A stretch of DNA of 64,000 bases from Cucumis sativus (GCF_000004075.3 NC_026660.2:15829837-15893836); one strand, 5' to 3'. Counted from the first letter of the stretch, positions 51,746-64,000 are shown. The notes: a model not told the origin generated them from the sequence alone. Translations and numbers: made by a program.

Positions 51746-53318
51746 GATAGAAGATTTCCACAAGTGTGAGTCGTGTTCGTTCTTACAAACCCGTAAAAGA
51801 CGCCCTAAATAATTTTCTGGGATGAAGGTGATAATTATTAGTAACAAAGGAGCTCTTAGAGTCACAAACGGACATGAACTTAACACACCAATAATAGCAA
51901 TAGTAAGTTAAAAAGGAAAAAGAAAAGAAAATGATTAGATTTATTTTGTGTTGATTCATCCTTTGAGTTGAACTATCAAATTGCTTTTCATTGGATGTTT
52001 TTGAAATATCTCGTATTTTGTCTTTATATATTATTAGATGGCGCATGTTAGCACGGCCTGACTATTTTAATTTTTTTTATTTAATAATAATTTTCTTGCT
52101 TCCATTTTTGGGGCAGAAAGTTGAATTTCAAAGGGTCCTTTTAGTGATGGTTTTTGTTTTAAAATATTGTCTTTCTGTTTACTTTTTTTTTTCTTTATTT
52201 TTTGTCCAGTTTTCAAAATGATAAAATACTCCACTTTTTGTTATGCATAGGACAAAGAAAAGAAAACAAAATGAATTTTTTTATAAAATATACCAAAAGC
52301 ATGGTTGGGCTGCTTAATAAAATTTTGTTATATTTTGTAAATAATTTTTATATTTTTGTTATTTTTGAAAATGTTTATAAATTAAATTTTTTAATTTATA
52401 TGAATTGTGTTATATAAGTTGTTGGTTTTATCCAATTAAAAGATAATAATGAACTAAGACGTTCTTGTATTTTTGCTTCTTCAGTAAGACTATTAGTGTA
52501 GAAAAGTATATATAATTTTATACTCTCAATATATCTTTAATTTAAACTTTATAATACTCCGTCAAAATATATTTTCAACATTTATAAACAAAATGTTAAT
52601 ATATGATTTTCTTTCTTTTATCATATGATTTCTTTATTAACTTTTATTTTCATTATTTCCAAATATTTCAACCAAACCTTTAAAATGAACTCATAAAACT
52701 CCCAACTTTTCGTAGTTTCAGAAACATTACTAATATTTTGATTAACTTTTAATATAAAATAAAGAAAACTTAAAACAAAAATTCAAACCATTTATTTCTG
52801 TGGCAAATATCAATTTAAAATGAAACATTTTTATAAATAGTAAAATATTTATATATAGTGAATATTTTGTCAAATTTGCTTATATCTTTTTACAATTCTC
52901 CATTTAAAGTTGTAATTGTATCAGTTTTCTAAGAATTTTCACTAAATTTCATTTGGAACTTGAATTCTCAAGTAGACTGAGGATTTCCAAAAGGAAGGAT
53001 ACACTCGTTCACTTATAAAAATTCAAAGATTTAATAGATTGAACAACGGCTTATACAGAAAATATATCAAAAATGTTGGATTGATACTCACACATAAACT
53101 CAATGTTTTAGTTCGTATAATTTCAATATAAATTGATTTTTTTGCCCATTTTTTCTTTTAAAAAAATATATAATCGATACACAGCTTGACTTCATCAAAA
53201 GCCATTGGATTATATCGAGATAGATTTGATTTCAAGAGCTGAAAATTCAATTCACTTAGCATTTATTACACCAATTATTATCATTTTTCTTTTAAAACAA
53301 TTCACTAAGCATTTATAT

Positions 53319-53349
<31 letters not shown>

Positions 53350-54712
53350 AAATGGAAATGAGATGAGAAGAAAGAAAGAAAGAAAAAAAGGTGGAGAGGT
53401 GAGAGCAGAGATATGACAATGACATTCCACCATTAAAATTATGGAGTTGTAATTAATAAAAAGTTTTTCACATTTTGATATAGCAGCCTTTGTTTGGTTT
53501 GTTTTCTTTCACACAAACTCAGTCATGTCTCCATCTTCAAACCCCTCTCTCTCTCTCTCTCTGATTGCTATAATGCCCCTACCCCTCCTTTCCTATTTCT
53601 GACAATTTCCCCTTTTCTTATTCATTTTCTTTTTAGTCCCTCCCTTTCTTTTCTTTTTCCATGCAACCCCCCATCCAAATCCTAATAAATTTTGGCTAAG
53701 ATCTATCCTAAACTAACCCCCCCCTAAACCAGCTGTCTGTGATCTCTCTCACCTTCTCTTTTCCTCACAGACACAGACAGCCTATTACTACTCAAAGCTC
53801 ATTTTAATTATACTCCTCATCTTTAAAATACTTTATCAAACATTTCATGAGATCTTAATGTGACCACAAGATTCCAAGTTCGATATACAGATTCAATCAC
53901 TATAGTTGGCGTAGGATATAACAATTCATATTTACTAGTGCAAACCATTTTAATTGAATAAGAAAATAACAATCACTGTAGCAAAATGGAAAACTTTAAA
54001 TGGTATAGGTTGAAAATAGAATGAGATATAATAACTATTTGAATGAAGTTAAATTTTGGATGTTGATATTGAAAAAATGAGGTATTTGTACAAACAAATG
54101 ATGAAGTTGTAAGAAAAAAAGGGATAATTATTTATTATGTTAGAAGAAGATATTGGTTTTGTTTGTTATGTGATTATGTCTACAAAATACTTTGACTTCA
54201 AAGTTAAAACTAGCTGTCTATTCCATTATCATGCACGTGCCATCATGTGATTATTTTGTGAAAATTCAACCATTTCTTATTCTTCAAAAGAACATCAAAC
54301 ATAAAACACATTACATTCAACATTCACAAATTACAAATTTGATATTACATAAAAACACAAAGCAAATTTCCATCTTCTCAAAAAGATTCATTCATTATAT
54401 TCTTTTTTTTTTCTTTTTTATGTTTTTGATTTGTACGGTGAGAAGTGAAGAAATCCACTGTGCTTAAACGCACCTTGTGTTTGATAAGTTGCTTTGCATC
54501 TTCCTTCATGATTCCTCCCTTTTTTGATCTTCATCCAACTGCATTGGAAGCAACAAGCAAATTATTCAATCATTGTCAGAGAATATAATGAAACTTTAAA
54601 TTGGGAATCACTGTAGAAATAAACAGAGATTTCAGCCGGGAAAAATGGGGGGAAATGGATTTGATTGATAGTCAAAAACTCACCGGAAACAGAGTGTTTT
54701 GTTGTTGTTTTT
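51746..54712. other. Convergent spacer downstream of MFP
   Basis: It holds the 3' UTRs of the MFP gene (+) and the Ser-rich gene (-), otherwise AT-rich spacer. It includes a CT repeat near 53547-53563 and pyrimidine-rich sequence to about 53780. ORFs such as 54192-54467 and 51991-52221 are low-complexity. Confidence 0.5.
53319..53340. repeat. ATAC tetranucleotide microsatellite
   Basis: About 5.5 uninterrupted ATAC units followed by an AT run. Confidence 0.85.
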
Positions 54713-55954
54713 TCAGCTTCTAACGGTTAACAATGAAGGAATAGCGTTCAAATCCGGTGATGGGTTGCTTTCTGTAGCTTGTCTGATTATAGAACGTTTC
54801 CTATCCTTCGAATTTGACGGTTTAAAAGCTCTCATCGGACTTGCAAATGCCCACGTCCATGTCCTGCTACGCCCACCGCTTATTACTGGCCCTACTACCG
54901 GAGTTGGTTTACGGGTGAGTTCGTCAGCGGAAGATGATGAAACTAAGTAAGATGAGGAAGATGACGAAGAAGAAGATGAAGTCATCATGAATCCACTGAA
55001 CAAACCACCGCATTTTACTCTTTCTTTAATACAATGATGGTCGACGCCGGCGCCATTACGGTGGCTGCTGGAGTTTCCATTAGTAGAGACTTTCGACGAC
55101 TTGCTTTCTCTCTGAGACTCAACTCGACGGAGCGTACAGTCACCAAAACCAGTAGAGATTCTCTCGAAAAAATCACCGGAAAAGCTCCGACTACCGCAGC
55201 CGACGGATCTAGATCTCGAAACCTTCCGCTCAAACGACGTGGTATTGCCATTAGGGCTTTCATCTTCCTCTAAAATCGTATCGTTCACCCCCAAATTCCC
55301 ACCAACGCCACTAGTAGCAACTCTCTCCACTTTCCTCGGCGCGTGAGATTTCGAAGACGACGGCGCGTGATAATACAAAAAAGACCAAAACCCCCCTCGG
55401 TGCTTCCTAGGGCTAAAATCGACACCATCGTCACCATCAACAAGAAACTGCCCTCTCCTCGGCGCCGTGGTAGACTTACTCCTCTTAAAAACGACGTCAT
55501 TACTCCGATTATAATCAGCCCCCCCAACCATAACAACTTTCTTCTTCTTTTTAGCTAACAAAAAAGGGATCCGGGCCCGCTTGGTAGTATTATCATGATG
55601 AAAATGACAATCAACAACTCCATTAACATTGAAATTAACAGTTTTCGAAATAGAACCAGCGTTCGACGGAACACTACCATTAACATTATTGCTACTATTG
55701 CTGTCAGATCCAAGAGAAGGAGAAGAAGGAGAAGAAGACGAACCGCGAATGGGAAGAGGGAGAGAAGAGGAAACGAGCTTGCCGAGCTTTGCTTGAAGAC
55801 AGAAGGCACAGATACCGCCGGGATTGGTGCGGTAAGGATGGTCAGTGCATTGCATTCCGTCGGATATGTCGTCGTCGAGACCAACGCCAACCTTGGCGGC
55901 GGCGGCGGCGGCTGGGGGTGGAGGGAGAGAGGGTTTGAAGGAGTCAATCTTCAT
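54713..55954 (-). CDS. Uncharacterised Ser-rich plant protein with N-terminal Cys/His module
   Basis: Intronless, 413 aa, start ATG at 55954. The N-terminus has Pro and Ala runs (11-20), then a conserved-looking block at 34-62: MQCTDHPYRTNPGGICAFCL followed by QAKLGKL. Cys36-x2-His39-x9-Cys49-x2-Cys52 could bind zinc. The pattern C-x2-H-P, then GxC-x2-CL and a basic-L ending, resembles the N-terminal motif of the OCTOPUS (DUF740) family, but I see no other match to it, so membership is a guess. The middle is basic and Ser/Gly-rich. Near the C-terminus are a long Ser run coded by TCA/TCT repeats, SRTWTWAFASPMRAF and RSIIRQ, and the chain ends SLLTVRS. There is no signal peptide or membrane segment. 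Several antisense ORFs are shadows of this gene. Function unknown. Confidence 0.8.
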   Translation of the reverse strand: MKIDSFKPSLPPPPAAAAAAKVGVGLDDDISDGMQCTDHPYRTNPGGICAFCLQAKLGKLVSSSLPLPIRGSSSSPSSPSLGSDSNSSNNVNGSVPSNAGSISKTVNFNVNGVVDCHFHHDNTTKRARIPFLLAKKKKKVVMVGGADYNRSNDVVFKRSKSTTAPRRGQFLVDGDDGVDFSPRKHRGGFWSFLYYHAPSSSKSHAPRKVERVATSGVGGNLGVNDTILEEDESPNGNTTSFERKVSRSRSVGCGSRSFSGDFFERISTGFGDCTLRRVESQRESKSSKVSTNGNSSSHRNGAGVDHHCIKERVKCGGLFSGFMMTSSSSSSSSSSYLVSSSSADELTRKPTPVVGPVISGGRSRTWTWAFASPMRAFKPSNSKDRKRSIIRQATESNPSPDLNAIPSLLTVRS

Positions 55955-58511
55955 GATAGTGAGTGAAGAAAAGAAGTGGAATGAGACGTAAGGGAAGAAG
56001 AGGAAATGGAGGAGGAAGAAGAAGAAGAAGAAGACAGGGGAAGAAGGAAGAGAAATGGCATTGAAGTAAGGGAAGGAAATGTGGGGATGATACTGAGAAA
56101 CGAATTGACGAGAGATTTCACAGTAGCACGTGGAATACTGACTCCACCAAATGCTTTCTTTCTTCCTTTTTTTTTTTTTTTTTCCTTTTTCCTTTTCTCG
56201 ATGATAAATGTTATCATAATAATAATATTAATAATATCATATGGATGGGTTAAAAGTATAATATATTCTTTCTTCCTATCTAAAGTTTGAATGTAATTAT
56301 GAGTTTATTTTTAAGTAGAGTTTGGTTGAAAACTAATTTTACAAAATGTTTGAAGGAGTTTATAGACATTGTAAGAGTAACGTGACTTGTACGTGTCCGT
56401 AATGAAATGGACAATTAGAATTGATCATTACATCACCCATAATCTAATTTGATTTCTTTTAAAAGTAGGGTTTACATTGATTCGCTCCTAAATAATTGAG
56501 AGTTTAATTAACAAAATTGTAAGCATTGCGTAAATAATGTCAATCACAATGATTGTGGCTCAATGTACTTTAGTTGTTCACGAGTTAACTATGTCTTGTG
56601 CATGGTTATTAAACTTTTTTAGATTTTGACCCGAAAGCAACCCATCTAAGGTAAGGAATAATAATTTGTGACAAGTCGTATACCTTTAACTATAAGGCCA
56701 TGTGTTTGAGTCTTCTTTACGTCTTGTTTAACTTACTAAAAATGGTAAAATATCAATTTCTACCTCTAAAGTTTAGCGATTATATAAATAAAAACCAAAC
56801 TCGTAACTTGATTGATTTTGGATCATAAATAAACCAATTTAGATAATCCTCCGAATTTTGTTATATCAATGTCGTGCAAAACTCGTAATTTAAGACAATT
56901 ATTCCCTAATTTTTTTCACGTCAATGAATCTATACCTTTTTTTTCATAATCATTACATTTAAAAATCATTTATACATCAACTCTCAAACATACGTAGATT
57001 TCTTCAAATGTCAACAATACAAAAAAAAAAGTGAGAAACTTTCAAATAAAAAATTGTCTAAAAACTCTAAATCGATTATTTAGAGAAAGTCTAAAACGTT
57101 CCATTTATACCACAATTAAATACTATAGTATGATCAATATTTTTATTAAAAAACAATAATAAAAATCATAAATTACAGTAAACACACAAAACATCTCAAA
57201 AAAGATACAACAAAATACCACAACAGACTACCATAGGTCTATATCACAATACAAATAGACACGTATAGTACATTACAATTCACGATTTATCCAAGATAAA
57301 CGGTAGTATATTGTAATATTACATAAATTTGTTTTTATAAAAATAGTAAAATAAATTAAAATATTTAGGTGTTATAAATTTTATGGACGATAGGAAGCAA
57401 TAAACTTGGATGGTGAAGGAGTAAGTGATTTAATGTAAGTGAAAGAAGAAGAAGGAAGTGGAAAGGCGAAAATGGTTAGAGAAATTAAAAAAAATTGGAG
57501 ATTTGTGCTACGTTTCCCCCTAAACCCAAAGCATCCATCGTTCCCACTTCCCATACACACAAATTGCCAATTTTCCTATTTCCTTTTTGTTTCTTTTCTT
57601 TTTTTTAATATTCCTACGTGTCCTTTTTTAATTGCTTCTCTTTTAGATCCCATTTATTACTTTGGACCACTACTCCCCATCCCCCTCCACGTGTCACTCC
57701 CTTTTCTATTCTTTTTACTCTCTCCTTCTATTATATTATATTATATTATAAATTTGATAAATTATTTACCAAATTTCATATTATAATTAACAGTTAAAAA
57801 CTTTATTATAACGTGTAGTTATTTTATTATTTTAAAAATATCTATAAAAAATAAAATAAAATATGAAATCATCACCTCTGTATGAGTATTTATTTTTCAA
57901 TTAACTCCCATCCTATGTGTTTTTAGTAATGTTGTTGTGGCTCACATTTGATGGGCACTTCCTTGTAACAAATAGAAAGAAATATATATACACATTTTAT
58001 TATTAGTATTATTATTTCAACACCCACGCTTTCCCAATTAATATAAGGTAGCAATAAATAAATAAAGAAAAGTAATAATTAATTTTCTTGGGAATTTGAT
58101 TCCAAACCGAGTATGTATTGTCATCCACCGTTGGATTAACACCACATCGAGATACTCGTTGAATTTGTCTTCTTTTTCTTCTCCCTCTTCCTCCTTGCCC
58201 TCTTGAGCGTGGTGCCCCACGGTTGAATAATATATATATTTGTTGTCTACTCGACATTTTTCATACAACCAATTAACTTAATATAACATTTTAACGTTTA
58301 TTCGACGATCGACATCTAATTGAATCACTACTATAAATTTATCTCTTTTTATGTATGTAAGATTTGTTTTTTTATGATGATAGTAAAAGACTATCAAAAC
58401 AAACATATTTTTTTATGTAACGATTATGTGTTGTAGTTTTGTTGACGATAAAAAGTTATTAATAAAAACATTGTTTGATGGACAATCTATAGGAAATGGA
58501 ATGAGCTTGGT

Positions 58512-58602
58512 CGATGGGCTACTTTTCAAAATCTCTTCCTCGATGGGTTACTTTTCAAAAACTCTTCCTTGATGATGGGCTACTTTTCAAAAACTCTTCC
58601 TT
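58512..58602. repeat. 29-bp minisatellite, three copies
   Basis: Three imperfect copies of a 29-bp unit (CGATGGGCTACTTTTCAAAA and following), starting near 58512, 58541 and 58573. The 110-codon ORF at 58514-58846 arises from the repeat and is not supported as a gene. Confidence 0.75.
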
Positions 58603-61600
58603 GATGGTCATGAACCATCAAGAAAATAAGCCATTTATTTTTCAAATTGATTTTCTTTTATGGGCAACAAAATATAAATTTAAGATTTGTATTTATATTA
58701 ATTGCTTTACTTTATGTCGTTTTTTCTTGAAAGGTTTTTTTTGTCTATGGAAATTTCAATTAGTAATAAACCATTTTTTTCCCAATTCTCCTGTGAAAAA
58801 TACTATGACATTAATCAATCTTTTATTTGAATATAAAATATCATGAACAAATAAATAATAATAGTAGTTTAAAAAACATTAAAATAAATTAATTGACGCT
58901 TTTGAAATAATTTGAAAAATAAACTCGTATTTTAATTGATGGTTCGCGTCTTTCAATAAATGTTTTTCTTCAAGATTAGAATGAGCATAATTTTATGGAT
59001 GAGCTTTAGTCCCAAATTTTTAAATTGGTTTTCTTGTTAGATATTGGTTGTCAACAAAAACTTATTTTGATGGACAATGATTGTTGAGAAACATTCAATT
59101 AGGTTGTTGAAGTAGAAAATCAAATTTAAAACTATGGTAAAATAGGTTGCCCAATTTTTTTGAATTTAGGAGAAATCAACTTAAATGTTTTCCGTAAAAT
59201 AAGTTTTCGAAATAGAATTTATAAAAGATTATTTTTGACGTTGTCTGCTTATCCTAAAATTCAATTAGGTTAAAGTTGTCAAATAGTATGCAGCTCAAAA
59301 CCCAATGAAATCACTGTCGCTCGAACAAAATAAATAATTTTCATTTTCAATTTTGTTTTCGTACTTGGGTCAAAGGTTGCTGAAATTTTTCTGCCGTTCG
59401 AATGAAGTAAACTATGTGTGGTCGCTACGCCATTTGAACAAAGGTCTCTCGTAAAGCCTACCGATCTCAATTGTTAAGACTACTTTGTTGCAACCGTTTG
59501 AGGTGTATCAATAATTGAAGAGTTTTATTATCTCGTTATTTGTGTTTATTCTCACTCCCCCACTCTTATTTGTCTCGTTCTTCGCTTCAATTCCCCTTAC
59601 TACCTTTTCGTCTAATAATCATCAACTCTACAGAGATAACTTAAACCAACGGCCTTTTAGTAGTTGTTTGACCTACTAACTACTTAAGTTGGTCGGTGTA
59701 CTAATTCAACTTTAACAACAAACACTTTTAAACTTTATACATTTGTCAACTAATTAATTTCACATTCTCCTGTTTTTATATATATATACATAAACTTCAT
59801 TGTTTTTATTTATTGAAAATTCATTACTCTTGTGCGAGTCCATAGTGTTTTTTTTTTTTACATTATAAGCTTGTCTTCATAAATATTTTGTAAATCCCGT
59901 ATCAATATATACTTGAAAATCACTATAATTTAAAACTTGTTTTGACTTGATGCATGTCAAATAAAGGTAGTTACGAAAACGTAGCATTGGAAAATATAAT
60001 CTTCCATTTTATATCTCTACTTTCAACCTTCATCGAGTATCTCTTCATATTTTTTCCATTTGTCGATGAACTTAATTAATCTTATAATTACATACCATAA
60101 ATGCAAACTTACTAACTCTACTCGATGTGTCAAACAATCCCTAACATTTTTAGATTGTATTAACTTATAAAAAAAAATGTTTTTTCAAATAGCCACTGTC
60201 ATTAAACAAATTTGATATAAATCATTTAGAATAAAACAATCGTATGCTTAATAATCATCTCTCGTGGACGTTTTTATTACAAGTTTGTTGTATACTATAA
60301 ATGTTTGTATTCAAGCAAAAAGCTAACCATGAAATACTTTCAAAATTAATAATTTAAAATAACCTCTTATTGTTTTGTATAACTCTTTAAAATTATCCCT
60401 ACATCTCTATTCACTAATCAATTTTTTCCCCCAAAAGTATATTAACATTTAAATATTTTGTTGTTTTTTCTGTCGAAGTAATTATATTTTCTTTAAGTTT
60501 GTTAATGAGGATAAATACATATTAAAAATACCGTTAAAACTTTTATGGTTTTCTTTGGGACAAATAACAAACAAAGAAATTTAAAGACATATGATATAGC
60601 TCAATTATTTTAACAAACAAAGTCCATTTATTATTTCACAACACGTGAATTTTACAATTTTGAATGATTTGACTTAAAATAAACAAGATAAGGTATAAGA
60701 CTCATCAATAAATGGTTTTACTATTTTGAGCATTACATATTTTGTGTTGCATATGAATGTCAAGCTCATTTGTGTCTCCCAAATCATCTAAAAACCTAAT
60801 AGTTTGACATGTGAAATTAAAGTACACAAATAAAAACAAAATAGATATATAGATTGGTATAGGACATTTTTTTTTGTTTGTTTCTTTTACTAATTTGAAA
60901 ATCAAATCTTACTCGTGAGTAAATTAAGCTTAACGTGTCTAGTGGTAAGTCAATGGTATGCTCAATGTGTCCCATGATATAACGATACACCAACTTTTTA
61001 CTTCTATCATTCAGTAATAGTAATAATAATAATAAAACAGTTGAGTAAAGTGTGAGCTTTATACATATTCATGTGTCCTACTTATGGGTTCAATCACAAG
61101 TTGACATGTCTTTCTTTTTTGTTAAAATTATACTTTTATAATACTTATTTTTTTCTAGAGTTGAAAGAATACATTTAAATCTTTAAAAAAATTATGAAAC
61201 TTAGAAGTTAGAAACATAATTTTTTTTCGTCTATATTTAACCTGTTTTAAATACTCCAAAGTTTTTATTTTTCTTTTTTTAAAGGTGACAATGACAAACA
61301 CAAGAACCCAAAGTATTAGTAAGTATTATAATTCAAAAAAGTTCGTAGATATAAAAAAAATTAGATTAAACTATCGAAATCTATCAACGATAAAGTCCAT
61401 CACAAATAAATCTTACTACATTTATACATATTTAAAACATTATATTATTAATTATTAGCCGTGAAAATGTCATCGAAATTAACTTTTTTTTTAGAGTTAA
61501 CTAAAACTTCCTAAACATCTAAGGTTGTTATTTATTATTATACAAATAAGAGAAAGGTAATTATAAATGGAAATTTTAGGAATAATAATTAAATATATAA

Positions 61601-61870
61601 TAATATTTAAAAGTATATATAAATATAGCAAAATTTATGAGTGACAGAATTCTATAATCGACTCTTATAGTCTACTAATATTTGCAATATGATATATTGG
61701 TGATAGACTTTTATCTATTTATAAATATTTATAAACATTATCATATAATTAATTATTTTGAATTTAATTGATTCGTCGAAAAATATAGCGGGATATGACT
61801 TCACAAAATCAACCGTCCATTTACTAAGCAAAGAGTCTTAATCGGGCCCTAAAAGTGTACAAGGAGATTA

Positions 61871-61916
61871 TGGGCTGGCCCAGGAAATTTTGTTAATGGG
61901 CATAGTTCTCGGCCCA
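61871..61916 (+). promoter_or_regulatory. Site II (TGGGCY) element cluster of the PRL1 promoter
   Basis: TGGGCT (61871-61876), GGCCCA (61877-61882), TGGGC (61897-61901) and GGCCCA (61911-61916) lie about 175-220 bp upstream of the ATG. Such clusters are typical of constitutively expressed plant genes and are bound by TCP factors. They fit a core spliceosome-associated gene. Confidence 0.6.
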
Positions 61917-62090
61917 TTGATTCTTCACATCAGGGTTCGCAACCGCAGTTTAGGCGCCGGTTCATCAGCAGAGAAGACGTATTTTGCTTCTTCAGCTCCG
62001 CCAGGGAGCATATCGGAGCTTTAGTACTGATTGTTTGTTTTTTTTTTCTCGCCGGAGACGGCGAAGAGGATACCAGGCCCCGCCTTAGAG

Positions 62091-64000
62091 ATGGAGACAG
62101 TTGAACCACAGTCATTGAAGAAGCTTAGCTTCAAATCTCTCAAACGAGCCCTAGACCTTTTCTCTCCGGTCCACGGCCATGTCGCTCCTCTCGATTCCGA
62201 AAGGTATGGTTTCTTACTGTTCTAGTTCGATTCTCTGACGTTCATCTTTCTTTTGTTAAATGTTCATGTCTGTTACTTTAAATCCTGTAATTTCTAGCGG
62301 ATTGACATGTACGTTTTCTTCGTTCATTTTCTGAATGCAGCAAAAAAATTCGTATCAGTCATAAGGTTAGTGAACTTTTTTCTTTCTTACATGATCTTCG
62401 CCATTGAATACGAACAGCGGTTAGGACACTCGGCTGTTCTTTCAAGCTGCAGTGGAGATTATCTTTTATTTTTTGTTTTTGAATTCATAGATAAGTGTTG
62501 AGTACGGAGGACTGAAGAACACCGGTACTAAGCCTACTGGCCAGGCAAGTTCCGCTCCCGACAGTGCTATTGGAACTTCAGCGCCTTCCAATGCCCTCGC
62601 ACTTCCTGGTATGCATAACCTGTTATTTTATTTGTAATCCTTAAGTAGGCTAATTCATCTGTAATTTTGTGTCCTGAAGTTTGATGGCTGAAATATACAC
62701 TGCATAGGTCAGGGTTAGGTTTTTTGTGTAATAGGTTTGATGGAATTCTTTATGAATTGATCTGTGATTTTGTTATTCTAAACCCCAAGTAAAAAGGGCT
62801 GATACACAATGAGATCCTAATTACCAGCGGAGCAGGTTGACAGCCTAGTTACTAACTTCAAATCTTCCTCTAACTATCTAACACTCTTCAATTCTGTTGT
62901 TGATCTTTCTAGCGATCTTACATATTTTTGAGTTGGATGGATTTCTTTGTAATGCAGGTCCAGGTGATTCTAGGGATGTGAAGTCTGGGGCACAAAATGC
63001 AGTGGTTATTGGTCCAACCGTGCAGCCAAACACACAGTGAGTACTCTCTATCACTTTCTTTCTCTGCATCTGAGTATATTTACTTGTGTGAAAAAAATAA
63101 ATTGATGTTTTTGTTTCTTTTGCACGAGTTAGGTTTTCCTGTTTGGTTGGAATTGGATTGTTGCTAATCTTTCTATACCATCTTTTATTTTCAGAAATGA
63201 CGGTGGTCTTCAGGGAAGAAGCTCAGCTATTGTTTCGGCACCTGGTTCATCCGAAAGGTGTTAAAATTTCTGTACATTTCTTTTATACCGTAGCAATATG
63301 TTAGTTATGAAGGAGTTATATGAAGTCTTTCTAATATGTGAAATTTAATCATAGATAGGCCATAGCTGGAATCTTAATCTTTGTTTTCCCCTCTCCCCAT
63401 GTTTTAGGGGTTAGGGGCCTACAGTTGACTGAATATGTGCAATTTATTCGATTTGGGGTGTTTTTTCAATTTTCACAATTCTCTTGAGGACTTATGTAAT
63501 TAGTTATAAAATCATCAAGTGTGACATGTAGAAAGCGCATAGTTCTTGGTTTTGTAGTATACGCCCTTAATTTTTTTTTTTGGAGACACATGATATTTCA
63601 TACTATGAATGATTCTTTACTTAACTAAGACCATCCCTCAAAATCCTGGTGCATTCTCCTTATTATTGGCTTTTAAGCCAGCTCTCTCCCTTTTGTTTAG
63701 TTGATGCCGTTTAAGCCGGCTCTTTCTTTTCACAATTTTAGAATCTGTGAGTTTTTCCTAAAACAGTTTGGCTTTTGGTCTTATAGGATGTCTACTTCTG
63801 CAATTATGGAAAGAATTCCAAGCAAGTGGCCACGTCCAGTTTGGCATGCTCCGTGGAGAAATTATAGGGTTAGTTTTATTATTAAATTTTTTCCTTTAAT
63901 GCTCTATGTGTTTTTCTTCAATGTCATGGATATCACGTCAGTTATATGCCTCCTGTTGACTTTATTATTCGCCATTTAGGGTTTTACATGTCATATGAAT
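62091..64000 (+). CDS. PRL1: PRL1, WD40 protein of the Prp19/NineTeen complex (N-terminal part, runs off window)
   Basis: Six exons inside the window: 62091-62203, 62341-62365, 62491-62608, 62958-63036, 63195-63257 and 63787-63868. They encode the first 160 residues in an unbroken frame with GT-AG introns; the next exon lies beyond 64000. The N-terminus reads VEPQSLKKLSFKSLKRALDL then FSPVHGH, and exon 6 gives STSAIMERIPSKWPRP then VWHAPWRNYR. Both are hallmarks of PLEIOTROPIC REGULATORY LOCUS 1 (PRP46/PLRG1 orthologue). In that family seven WD40 repeats follow directly; none falls in the window. In Arabidopsis PRL1 acts in the MOS4-associated/NineTeen complex in splicing, immunity and sugar signalling. 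The ATG at 62091 is the first in frame. The region between exons (62482-62957) is variable and Ser/Ala/Gly-rich, normal for this linker. Reading on after 63868 gives only intron. Confidence 0.93.

Larger units (their letters stand above)
55955..62090. other. Spacer between the Ser-rich gene and PRL1
   Basis: Divergent promoters at the two ends. The first 200 bp include GAA-rich sequence (5' UTR of the minus gene). ABRE-like ACGTGTC cores occur at 57616-57622 and 57689-57695. A possible MITE-like repeat lies at about 57120-57360, with another at about 61590-61770. The ORFs at 57439-57786, 58012-58268 and 58514-58846 have no recognisable domain. Confidence 0.5.

Noticed and set aside
55595-55966. 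123-codon + ORF with Arg and Gly runs
   Set aside because: Antisense shadow of the Ser-rich gene; the runs mirror its TCC/GCC codon repeats.
57439-57786. 115-codon + ORF with hydrophobic tail
   Set aside because: Low-complexity Phe/Leu/Pro translation of pyrimidine-rich DNA; no motif. The ACGTGTC cores inside it fit a regulatory region better.
58012-58268. Two overlapping minus-strand ORFs with Arg/Gly-rich or Glu-rich start
   Set aside because: The two frames mirror one GGA/GAA-rich stretch; no domain or known peptide-hormone motif (RALF, CLE, CEP checked by eye).
1-64000. CRISPR arrays, prophage, integrated virus, or autonomous transposon
   Set aside because: No regularly spaced repeats, no gag/pol, transposase, capsid or replicase-like ORF; introns and promoters are plant nuclear in type.

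Overview
The window is AT-rich plant nuclear DNA. GT-AG introns, long gene-poor spacers, plant-only families (ATL RING-H2, FLZ zinc finger, MATE/DTX, pectinesterase with its own inhibitor domain) and abundant AT microsatellites point to a dicot. Similarity from memory of the peroxisomal multifunctional protein to cucumber MFP-a, and a MITE type I associate with cucurbit genomes, suggest Cucurbitaceae. This is inference; nothing was searched.

Layout: 0.5-2.3 kb, a two-exon pectinesterase (+), convergent with a single-exon ATL E3 ligase at 2.9-3.6 kb (-). At 9.0-9.6 kb is a two-exon gene for a conserved plant protein of unknown function (+). From 9.6 to 25.4 kb I find no supportable coding sequence, only simple repeats and one orphan promoter-like cluster at 11.4-11.65 kb. 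A two-exon MATE transporter (+) lies at 25.4-27.1 kb. At 28.5-30.8 kb there is a MITE, exon-like fragments and a small ORF beneath a promoter-like cluster, so a cryptic minus-strand transcription unit is possible. An FLZ zinc-finger gene (+) is at 36.5-37.0 kb. A three-exon LC8 dynein light chain (-) with a 2-kb second intron spans 39.5-41.9 kb. An 18-exon MFP2-type peroxisomal beta-oxidation gene (+) spans 46.6-51.7 kb. A single-exon, Ser-rich protein with a Cys/His module (-) is at 54.7-56.0 kb, and the first six exons of the WD40 spliceosome-associated protein PRL1 (+) run off the right edge from 62.1 kb.

These are independent eukaryotic genes; I see no operon or pathway cluster. Functionally they cover cell-wall remodelling, ubiquitination, transport, SnRK1-type signalling, dynein-light-chain scaffolding, fatty-acid beta-oxidation and splicing/immune control. 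I found no CRISPR array, tRNA, rRNA, viral gene or autonomous transposon.

No undescribed biological system is evident. The most useful leads are: the abnormal exon 14/15 junction of the MFP gene, where the ancestral acceptor seems lost; a 30-bp exact duplication that includes the end of the dynein light chain coding sequence; the cryptic minus-strand unit at 28.5-30.8 kb; and an uncharacterised protein whose Cys/His motif resembles that of the OCTOPUS family.
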